Origin: JANPCX01 sp966211815
GTDB lineage: Bacteria > Pseudomonadota > Gammaproteobacteria > Burkholderiales > Burkholderiaceae_C
NCBI GenBank assembly: GCA_966211815.1
Contig: CBIHOD010000059.1
Coordinates: 1 to 23,860, forward strand
Direction: 5' to 3'
DNA length: 23,860 nucleotides
Shown here: in pieces, positions 1-6,960 of the stretch
Layout: the number at the start of each line of letters is the position of its first letter
Position numbering within the stretch: position 1 is the first letter of the stretch
Notes under the pieces: model-generated
Databases searched by the model: none
Told to the model about the DNA's origin: nothing
The model's input: the letters and a program-made list of their open reading frames with translations, nothing else
Program-made: the position numbers and the translations under genes

Positions 1-103
1 CATCAAAGGGGTCAACCCCTTCCTGGTGGTCTACGTCCTCATCCTGGTGCTGTTCGTCGTTTTCCCGCAGATCATCACCGCGCCCGTGCATTGGCTGCGC
101 TGA
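1..103 (+). CDS. TRAP transporter large permease (DctM-like), C-terminal end only
   Basis: The frame open from base 2 ends with TGA at 101-103 and encodes 33 residues: a short polar start, a hydrophobic helix (FLVVYVLILVLFVVFP) and a tail ending HWLR. A final membrane helix with a short tail of this kind is typical of the large membrane subunit of TRAP transporters, which import organic acids using a sodium gradient. The gene 55 nt downstream encodes a DctP-type TRAP binding protein, which supports the assignment. The rest of the gene lies outside the window, so the call rests mainly on context. Confidence 0.65.
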   Translation, partial: IKGVNPFLVVYVLILVLFVVFPQIITAPVHWLR

Positions 104-158
104 GCCGCGGCCGGCACTTGCCCTTCATCCATTCCCACCACGAAAAAAGGAGACTCCC

Positions 159-1172
159 ATGAAACCATTGATCCGCCGCTTGACTGCGGTGATAGCGCTG
201 TCCCTGATGGCTGCACCCCTGGCGGCCTCCGCCCAGGACATCAAGCCCAGGTTGATCCGCTTCGGCTACGGATTGAACGAGGACTCCAACCAGGGCAGGG
301 CGGTGAAGTTTTTCGCCGATGCGGTCGAGAAGAACTCGGGCGGCAAGATGCGGGTGCGCGCCGTGGGCGCCGCGGCGCTCGGTTCGGACGTCCAGCAGCA
401 GCAGGCCCTCGTCGGCGGCGCTCAGGAAATGATGGTGGGCTCCACCGCCACCCTGGTGGGCATCGCCAAGGAAATGGCCCTGTGGGACACGCCCTTCCTC
501 TTCCAGACCGCGGAGGAGGCCGACGCGGTGCTGGACGGCCCGGTCGGACAGAAGGTGTTGAACAAACTGCCCGAGAAGGGGCTGGTCGGCCTGGTGTACT
601 GGGAAAACGGCTTCCGCAACCTGTCCAACAGCAAACGCCCGATCAACCGGCTCGAAGACATGGAAGGCATCAAGCTGCGCGTGATGCAGAACCCGGTCTA
701 CATCGACACCTTCAAGACGCTCGGCGCCAACGCGGTGCCGATGGCGTTCTCCGAACTCTTCGGCGCGATGGAGACCAAGACGGTGGACGGCCAGGAAAAC
801 CCCTACACCACCATCCTGAGCAGCAAGTTCTACGAAGTGCAGAAGTACGTCACCGCCACCAACCACGTCTACAGCCCGTGGATCCTGCTGGTGAGCAAGA
901 AGTACTGGGACGGCTTGTCCAAGGACGAACAGAAGGTGCTGGCGGACGCGGCCCAAGCCAGCCGCGCGTTCGAACGCAAGGACACCCGCGAGGCTTCTGA
1001 GAAAGCCCTGGCCGAGCTGCGCGCCAAGGGCATGCAGTTCAGCAAGCTCGACCTCAAGGAGCTGGGCCGCCTGCGCGAGAAGCTCACCAAGGTCAACGCC
1101 AGCATCGCCGCCAACGTCGGCATGGACCTGTGGGACGAGACGCAAAAGGAACTCGCCAAGCTCCGCAAGTAA
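159..1172 (+). CDS. TRAP transporter substrate-binding protein, DctP family (copy 1)
   Basis: This is a 337-residue periplasmic solute receptor of a TRAP transporter. It captures a (usually carboxylate-containing) substrate and delivers it to the DctQ/DctM membrane pair. Residues 1-25 form a Sec signal peptide (MKPLIRR, hydrophobic stretch, cleavage near ASA-QD). Family motifs include YWENGFRNLSNSKRP, the segment GIKLRVMQNP containing Arg174 (the position of the conserved ligand-carboxylate arginine in DctP proteins), VDGQENP and KFYEVQKY. The start is fixed by AAAGGAGA at 146-153. The gene follows a DctM end and precedes a paralogue, so an operon in the order M-P-P' is likely. The length is normal for the family. 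The substrate cannot be deduced from sequence alone. Confidence 0.93.
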   Translation: MKPLIRRLTAVIALSLMAAPLAASAQDIKPRLIRFGYGLNEDSNQGRAVKFFADAVEKNSGGKMRVRAVGAAALGSDVQQQQALVGGAQEMMVGSTATLVGIAKEMALWDTPFLFQTAEEADAVLDGPVGQKVLNKLPEKGLVGLVYWENGFRNLSNSKRPINRLEDMEGIKLRVMQNPVYIDTFKTLGANAVPMAFSELFGAMETKTVDGQENPYTTILSSKFYEVQKYVTATNHVYSPWILLVSKKYWDGLSKDEQKVLADAAQASRAFERKDTREASEKALAELRAKGMQFSKLDLKELGRLREKLTKVNASIAANVGMDLWDETQKELAKLRK

Positions 1173-1200
1173 GCGGCACCCCTTCGCACGGCTGGCAGGC

Positions 1201-1216
1201 CGGCGCCCGGGCGCCG
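1201..1216. repeat. GC-rich perfect palindrome between the two dctP genes
   Basis: CGGCGCCCGGGCGCCG is a 16-bp perfect palindrome in the 87-nt gap between the two binding-protein genes. It has no T-tract, so it is not a classical terminator. In RNA it could form a short stable stem that stabilises the upstream message or reduces read-through. Confidence 0.4.
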
Positions 1217-1259
1217 CCGTGCCCGCCCACACCACCATCGGTTTCCAAGGAGACGCGCG

Positions 1260-2330
1260 ATGCGGGGTTTCTTTGCGCCTTTCTTTTCGTCGGCGGGCTG
1301 CTTTGGTCCCGCGAGGGCGGCCGTGGCGGCCGCCGCGATGGCGGTGGCCGCGGGTGCCGCCGCGGCCCAGCCCAGGCTGCTGCGCGTGGGCATCGGCTTG
1401 CCCGCCGAGTCGGTGCAGGGCCAAGCGGTGCAGGACTTCGCCGCGCGCGTCGAGAAATACACCCAGGGCGCGGTGCGCGTGGAGCTGCACGCCGGCGGCA
1501 AGCTCGGCAACGACCTCACGATGGTCAAAGCCTTGCAGGACGGCACGCAGGAGATGACGGCGCCCGACAGCGCCACCCTGTCCTCGCTGGAGAAGGGCTA
1601 CTCGGCGATCAACTACCCCTTCACCTTCCTCAGCGAAGCAGAGGCCGACGCCATCCTGGACGGCGCCTGGGGAACCCGGCTGCTGGAGCGTCTGCCTTCC
1701 CACGGCCTGGTGGGCCTGGCGTACTGGGAGAATGGTTTCAGGCAGATGACCAACAGCAAGCGGCCGATGTCGGGCGCCGCCGATTTCGGCGGCGTGCGCA
1801 TGCGCACCATGCAGAACCCCATGCTGGTTGATAGTTTCAAGCGGCTGGGTTTCGACGCCGTGCCCTTGCCGTTCACGCGGGTGTACGACGCGCTGAAGTC
1901 GCAGGCGGTGGACGGGCAGGAGAACCCGCTGCCCACCATCCTCGCGAGCCGCTTCTACGAAGTGCAGAAGTACCTGACGCTGTCGCGCCACGTCTATTCC
2001 GCCCATGTGCTGCTGGTCTCGAAGAAAGTGTGGGACGGGCTGGCGCCCGCGCACCGGGAAGCCCTCCAGCGCGCCGCCGTCGAGTCGCGCGACCTCGAAC
2101 GCCGGCTCAGCCGCGAAGGCAACGAGCGCGCGCTGGCCGAGCTGAAGGCCAAAGGCATGGTAGTGACCGCCATCCCGGCCGCCGACGCCGAGCGCATCCG
2201 CAACCGGCTGCGCGACGTCTTCGACCAGTACAACAAGGACATCGGGTCGAGCACCATGGTCGAGCTGTACGTCGCGCTCGGGCGCATGCGCACGGCCGCG
2301 CCACCGCCCGACGCCCCCGGGAAACGATAG
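1260..2330 (+). CDS. TRAP transporter substrate-binding protein, DctP family (copy 2)
   Basis: This is a second 356-residue DctP-type binding protein and a clear paralogue of the preceding gene. Both share YWENGFR, NSKRP, MQNP, VDGQENP, FYEVQKY and LLVSKK-x-WDGL in the same order. The carboxylate-binding arginine is kept (Arg182 in GVRMRTMQNP). The N-terminus (about residues 1-36, MRGFFAPFFSSAGCF then Ala-rich, ending AAAAQP) is a signal peptide. AAGGAGA at about 1247-1253 supports the ATG at 1260. Residues outside the shared core differ (IDRF positions such as ITVY are replaced by more hydrophobic ones around MLVDSFKRLG), so the ligand may differ. The C-terminus has a 10-15 residue Pro/Ala-rich extension absent from copy 1. 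Confidence 0.92.
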   Translation: MRGFFAPFFSSAGCFGPARAAVAAAAMAVAAGAAAAQPRLLRVGIGLPAESVQGQAVQDFAARVEKYTQGAVRVELHAGGKLGNDLTMVKALQDGTQEMTAPDSATLSSLEKGYSAINYPFTFLSEAEADAILDGAWGTRLLERLPSHGLVGLAYWENGFRQMTNSKRPMSGAADFGGVRMRTMQNPMLVDSFKRLGFDAVPLPFTRVYDALKSQAVDGQENPLPTILASRFYEVQKYLTLSRHVYSAHVLLVSKKVWDGLAPAHREALQRAAVESRDLERRLSREGNERALAELKAKGMVVTAIPAADAERIRNRLRDVFDQYNKDIGSSTMVELYVALGRMRTAAPPPDAPGKR

Positions 2331-2352
2331 CCGGCTGTCGGCCGCCGGCCCG

Positions 2353-2358
2353 GATAAT
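2353..2358 (+). promoter_or_regulatory. Candidate -10 box (GATAAT) for the DUF808 gene
   Basis: GATAAT lies 35 nt before the ATG at 2393 in the context CGGATAATCC, a good match to TATAAT in otherwise very GC-rich DNA. No convincing -35 box is present 16-18 nt upstream, so this is a moderate candidate. It would separate the DUF808 gene from the dctP unit. Confidence 0.4.
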
Positions 2359-2392
2359 CCCCGCTCCTCCAACAAAAGCGGGACACCCAGCC

Positions 2393-3346
<954 letters not shown>

Positions 3347-3361
3347 ACGGAGGGCTCCGCC

Positions 3362-3958
3362 ATGCCGGCCGAAAACGCTTCCAAACCCTTGATCGTCGAC
3401 GCCAACTACCGCTTCATGGCGGCCTACCAGGAGGTCAACGCGCGCATCGCGCAGCGGCAGCAGGCCCTGGCGCTGTACGTCACCCTGGTGGTCAGCCTGT
3501 TGGCCGCCCTCGTGGCCTTCAGGCCCGATGCCCGCGGTGGCGCCGAGGCCGCGGTCGAATGGCTGCTGCTGGGCTTTCCGGTGGCTTCGGTGTGCCTGGT
3601 GGCCCTGAACTACAAGGCGGAGAAGGCGCTGACCAACCTGCGCCGTTTCCTGGCCGCGCTGGAACAGCTGGGCGGCGCGCACCGCGTCCTGCCCAGCTAC
3701 AACACCGACCCGAGCTGGTCCGCGCACGCCAACCAGGCGCGGCGCTTCCACGATTTCGCGGCGGCCACGCTGGTGGCGGGCGGCAACGCGGCGGGCCTAG
3801 GGGCCTTCGTCAGCATTCATGCGCAGCGGGCCTCGCTGTACCCGTGGGTGCTCGGCGCCTGCGTCGTGGTGGCGGCGGTGTCGGTTCTGGTGCTGCTGTG
3901 GATCCCGCGGCTGAGCTACCGGCCGGTGGCCGAGGCGCGTCATGACGGCGGCGCATGA
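3362..3958 (+). CDS. Uncharacterised four-helix membrane protein
   Basis: I do not recognise this 198-residue protein. It has about four hydrophobic helices: residues 36-53 (LALYVTLVVSLLAALVAF), 67-85, 133-150 and 158-181. Between helices 2 and 3 is a soluble stretch of roughly 45 residues (KAEKALTNLRRFLAALE, then a Tyr/Asn/Ser/Trp-rich part). There is no signal peptide and the N-terminus is polar (MPAENASKPLIVDANYRF). GGAGGG at 3350-3355 gives a well-spaced ribosome site for the ATG at 3362. It follows the DUF808 gene by 15 nt, so the two membrane proteins are likely expressed together. No function can be assigned. Confidence 0.75.
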   Translation: MPAENASKPLIVDANYRFMAAYQEVNARIAQRQQALALYVTLVVSLLAALVAFRPDARGGAEAAVEWLLLGFPVASVCLVALNYKAEKALTNLRRFLAALEQLGGAHRVLPSYNTDPSWSAHANQARRFHDFAAATLVAGGNAAGLGAFVSIHAQRASLYPWVLGACVVVAAVSVLVLLWIPRLSYRPVAEARHDGGA

Positions 3959-4037
3959 GCATCGAACAAATTGAAACTTCCCCGGTCCCCGGGGTTTGGC
4001 TAGCCTGTGCGGTCCCACAGACCCACAGGAGCTTCCC

Positions 4038-4682
4038 ATGCCCAGCCTGCGCCTCGGCGACACCGCCCCCGATTTCCAGCAACAGTCCAGCGAAGGGCTG
4101 ATCTCTTTCCACCAATGGCTCGGCGACAGTTGGGGTGTCTTGTTCTCCCACCCCGCCGACTTCACCCCGGTGTGCACCACCGAGCTGGGGCTGACGTCCA
4201 AGCTGGAAAGTGAATTCGCCAAGCGCAACGTCAAGGTGATCGCCTTGTCCGTCGACCCGGTGGAGTCCCACCACCGCTGGATCGAGGACATCAACAGCAC
4301 GCAGAAGACGACCCTGCGCTTCCCCATCATCGCCGACGCCGACCGAAAAGTCAGCGAGCTGTACGACCTGATCCACCCCAACGCCAGCACCACCGCCACG
4401 GTGCGTTCGCTCTTCGTCATCGATCCCGCCAAGAAAGTGCGCCTCGTCATCACCTACCCCGCCAGCACCGGGCGCAATTTCGACGAGATCCTGCGCGTGA
4501 TCGACTCGCTGCAGCTGACCGATTCGCACAGCGTGGCCACACCGGGCAACTGGAAGCACGGCGATGACGTCGTGATCGTGCCATCCCTGCAAGACCCCGA
4601 GGTGATCAAGAACAAATTCCCCAAGGGCTACACCGCCGTCACGCCTTACCTGCGTTTGACGCCGCAGCCGAACCTGGAGTGA
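4038..4682 (+). CDS. 1-Cys peroxiredoxin, Prx6 type
   Basis: This 214-residue thiol peroxidase reduces hydrogen peroxide and organic or alkyl hydroperoxides in the cytoplasm. The peroxidatic cysteine is Cys46 in HPADFTPVCTTE. It is the only cysteine in the protein, and there is no second-half resolving cysteine, which marks a 1-Cys enzyme needing an external thiol or reductant. The Prx6-type C-terminal part is present (YPASTGRNFDEILRVIDSLQ, then WKHGDDVVIVPS and FPKGYTAVTPYLR). Length fits the subfamily. The ATG at 4038 follows AGGAG (about 4027-4031) and matches the usual N-terminus (LRLGDTAPDF). The gene stands alone, with an 79-nt leader and a hairpin after the stop. Confidence 0.95.
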   Translation: MPSLRLGDTAPDFQQQSSEGLISFHQWLGDSWGVLFSHPADFTPVCTTELGLTSKLESEFAKRNVKVIALSVDPVESHHRWIEDINSTQKTTLRFPIIADADRKVSELYDLIHPNASTTATVRSLFVIDPAKKVRLVITYPASTGRNFDEILRVIDSLQLTDSHSVATPGNWKHGDDVVIVPSLQDPEVIKNKFPKGYTAVTPYLRLTPQPNLE

Positions 4683-4689
4683 GCGGCCT

Positions 4690-4728
4690 CCGCACGGGGC
4701 CCTCCATGAGGGACCCTGCCCCATGCGG
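4690..4728 (+). terminator. Hairpin after the peroxiredoxin gene
   Basis: CCGCACGGGG at 4690-4699 pairs with CCCCATGCGG at 4719-4728, with one G-U type position. An inner CCCTC/GAGGG stem lies within the loop. It begins 7 nt after the stop codon. There is no U-run, so it may act as a weak or Rho-assisted terminator or as a 3'-end stabiliser. Confidence 0.45.
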
Positions 4729-4891
4729 ATGACCCGCGGGGGGCGCCGCCGGCCGGGTCGGGGTTTCCCCTGGGTCGCGGTTCCGGCGATGGAATTACGC
4801 CGGATAGACGGGGCAACTCCCGGTTTCGCGGGCGGTCCGGGCCGTTAGAGTGGCACGGTCGGCCGCCCGCCACCGTCCGGAACCGGAACCC

Positions 4892-5881
4892 ATGCCCTTG
4901 CCCCCCGTCGAGCCGCGCGCCGCCAGGCGCGTTTTCCTGGCGTTCGCCGCGGGCCTGGCATGGCTGTGCCAGGCCGCGGCCGCGCCGCTGACGATCGCGG
5001 TGACGCCTTCGGCGCTGTCGCTGCCGGTGGACGTGGCCCAGGCGATGGGTTTTTTCGCCGCCGAAGGCGCCGAGGTGAAATTGGTGGATTGCGGCACCGG
5101 CCTGCGCTGCCTGCAGCAGGTGTTCGACCGCGCCGCCCAGCTGGCCACGGTGACCGAGCTGCCGGTGGTGACGACCAGCTTCGAGCGCGCCGACTTCGCG
5201 ATCGTGGGCACGCTGGCCACCGCCTCCGGGAACATCCGCCTGGTCGGGCGCAAGAGCGCCGGCGTCGGCCGCGCCGAGCAGTTGGCCGGCAAGCGCATCG
5301 GCGTCATCGTGGGCAGCAGCTCGCACTACTACCTGGACAGCTACCTGCTGTTCCACGACATCGACCCGAAGGGCATCAAGCTCGTGCCGCTGGCGCCGGA
5401 GACCATCGTCGCCGCGATGGAGCAGCAGCAGGTCGACGCCATCTCGGGCTACAGCCGCCACACCGGCCCCGTGCTCAAGGCGCTCGGCGCCGAAGCCGTG
5501 GTGCTCAACGACCCCCACATCTACACCGAGACCTACAACCTCGTCGCCGACCGCAACATCCTGGCGCAGCGCGGCCCGGAGATCGTCAAGGTGCTGCGCG
5601 CCCTCGACCGCGCAGAGCGCTTCATCGCCGAGCAGCCGGCGCGGGCCAAGCAGATCCTGATGTCGCGCATCCCTCTCGACGCCGCCATGGTCGAGGCCGT
5701 GTTCCCGAGCATCACCTACCGGCTCAGCCTGAGCCAGTCCCTGGTGGGCGCGATGGAAGGCCAGGCGCGCTGGGCCGTCCGCGAGGGCCATGCGTCGCCG
5801 TCGCGCAAGATGCCCAACTATCTCGATTTCATCGAGCCCGGCCCATTGCGCGCCGCCGCGCCCGGCGCGCTTCCGCGGTAG
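4892..5881 (+). CDS. NMT1/SsuA-like periplasmic substrate-binding protein (orphan, copy 1)
   Basis: The 329-residue secreted binding protein is of the nitrate/sulfonate/taurine/thiamine-precursor (NMT1-like) fold. A signal peptide covers about residues 1-31 (RRVFLAFAAGLAWLCQAAAA). The mature start PLTIAVTPSALSLPVDVAQAMGFFAAEG is the usual lobe-1 opening. ELPVVTTSF, KRIGVIVGSSSHYYLDSYL and QQQVDAISGYSRHTGPVL follow in the family order. Cys67 and Cys73 (DCGTGLRC) form a C-x5-C pair kept in the next gene. The ATG at 4892 is preferred over a GTG at 4850, because the GTG overlaps a TTAGAGT sequence resembling a -10 box and because the signal peptide begins sensibly at the ATG. No permease or ATPase gene is nearby. 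The stop lies 6 nt before the paralogue. The ligand is unknown. Confidence 0.88.
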   Translation: MPLPPVEPRAARRVFLAFAAGLAWLCQAAAAPLTIAVTPSALSLPVDVAQAMGFFAAEGAEVKLVDCGTGLRCLQQVFDRAAQLATVTELPVVTTSFERADFAIVGTLATASGNIRLVGRKSAGVGRAEQLAGKRIGVIVGSSSHYYLDSYLLFHDIDPKGIKLVPLAPETIVAAMEQQQVDAISGYSRHTGPVLKALGAEAVVLNDPHIYTETYNLVADRNILAQRGPEIVKVLRALDRAERFIAEQPARAKQILMSRIPLDAAMVEAVFPSITYRLSLSQSLVGAMEGQARWAVREGHASPSRKMPNYLDFIEPGPLRAAAPGALPR

Positions 5882-5887
5882 GAAAGC

Positions 5888-6928
5888 ATGATGCGCGTGT
5901 CATCCACCTTCTTTCAGGCGCTGGGTTCCGCGCGCCGGACCGCCGGCCGCCCGGGCCTCAAAACCGCGCGTGCCTGGCTCTGCGGCCTGGCCGCTTGGCT
6001 GGCGCTGGGCGCCGCGGCGGCGCAGGACCTGCGCATCGCGGTTTCCAGCGGCCCGGTCTCCCTGCCGCTCTACGTGGCGCAGGCCCAGGGCTATTTCGAG
6101 CAGGAGGGCGTCGCGGTCAGCCTGCGCGAATGCGCCAGCGGACGCGCCTGTTTCCAGATGCAGGCCCAGGGCCAGGCGGACCTGTCCACCGCGGCGGAGC
6201 TGATCGTCGCGCTGAACAGTTTCACCGCCGACGACGCCGCCATCGTCGCCGTGCTCAGCGCTTCCAGCCAGCACATCAAGCTGGTGGGCCGCCAGGGCGC
6301 GGGCATCGGCAAGCCGGGCGACCTGCGCGGCAAGAAAGTGGCCACGGTGGCCGGCACCTCGGCGCAGTATTTCCTGGACAGCTGGCTCGTCTTCAACGAG
6401 ATCGACCCGGGGGACGTGACCGTCGTGGCCTTGCCGCCCGACCGCCTGGGGGCCGCCCTGGCCGCCGGCCAGGTCGACGCCATCGCCATCTGGGAGCCGA
6501 CCGCTTCCGCGGCCATCGAGTCGCTCGGGCCGCAGGCCGTCGTCCTGCCGAGCGCCCGCGTCTACACCCAGCATTTCAGCCTGATCGCTTCCCGGCCCGT
6601 CATCGCGCGGCGCGAGGCCGAGCTGGTCAAGCTGCTGCGCGCGCTGGCGCGGGCCCAGCGCTTCATCGCCGAACATCCGGCGCAGGCCGCGGACGTGCTG
6701 AAGGCCCGGCTGGGCGGCGGCAGCCTCGGCAAGCTGGCGGAGCACGATTTCAGCCTGAAGCTCGACCAGTCCCTGATCGCCACCATGGACGCCCAGGCCC
6801 GCTGGGCGGTGCGGCAGGGCTTGGCGCCGTCCGGCCGCTCGACCGGCAGGCACGGCAACCTGCTGCGCAGCATCGAGCCGGCGCCGCTGCGCAAGGCCGT
6901 GCCGGGCGCGGTGGCCCTCGTCAGCTGA
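5888..6928 (+). CDS. NMT1/SsuA-like periplasmic substrate-binding protein (orphan, copy 2)
   Basis: This 346-residue protein is a paralogue of the preceding one. It has a longer N-terminus, with the signal sequence at about residues 27-46 (TARAWLCGLAAWLALGAAAAQ). Shared landmarks are the opening LRIAVSSGPVSLPLYVAQAQGYF, the Cys82/Cys88 pair (ECASGRAC), AELIVALNSF, KKVATVAGTSAQYFLDSWLVFNEIDP, GQVDAIAIWEP and a C-terminal QSLIATMDAQARWAVRQG. AGGAAAG at 5880-5886 overlaps the previous stop and serves ATG 5888 (or the adjacent ATG 5891). The ligand-contact region differs between the copies (SGYSRHTGP against AIWEPTASA), suggesting different ligands or affinities. The sensor cyclase starts 32 nt later, implying one operon. 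Confidence 0.88.
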   Translation: MMRVSSTFFQALGSARRTAGRPGLKTARAWLCGLAAWLALGAAAAQDLRIAVSSGPVSLPLYVAQAQGYFEQEGVAVSLRECASGRACFQMQAQGQADLSTAAELIVALNSFTADDAAIVAVLSASSQHIKLVGRQGAGIGKPGDLRGKKVATVAGTSAQYFLDSWLVFNEIDPGDVTVVALPPDRLGAALAAGQVDAIAIWEPTASAAIESLGPQAVVLPSARVYTQHFSLIASRPVIARREAELVKLLRALARAQRFIAEHPAQAADVLKARLGGGSLGKLAEHDFSLKLDQSLIATMDAQARWAVRQGLAPSGRSTGRHGNLLRSIEPAPLRKAVPGAVALVS

Positions 6929-6960
6929 CCGGCGGTCCGGACGGACGCCCGCCATCCCCC

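Noticed and set aside
75..2375. Very long open frame (over 760 codons) on the minus strand opposite the two dctP genes
   Set aside because: It is antisense to two well-recognised genes, is rich in Gly/His/Gln/Arg/Val low-complexity sequence and has no recognisable domain. This is the usual artefact of GC-rich codon bias.
3971..4006. TTGAAA and TAGCCT as a promoter of the peroxiredoxin gene
   Set aside because: The two elements are 24 nt apart, too far for a sigma-70 promoter; only the TAGCCT might be a -10.
4851..4866. TGGCACGG at 4851 as a sigma-54 -24 element
   Set aside because: The -24 half is excellent, but at the required distance the -12 half reads GCCG instead of TTGC, so the promoter is not credible.
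4850..4891. GTG at 4850 as an alternative start of the first NMT1-type protein
   Set aside because: It overlaps a TTAGAGT sequence that looks like a -10 box and would add 14 charged residues before the signal peptide.
4960..6960. Upstream in-frame extension of the diguanylate cyclase frame, which stays open to 4960
   Set aside because: The extension lies in a wrong frame of two solid binding-protein genes and is Arg/Pro/Gly-rich; the true protein begins with TM1 at 6961.
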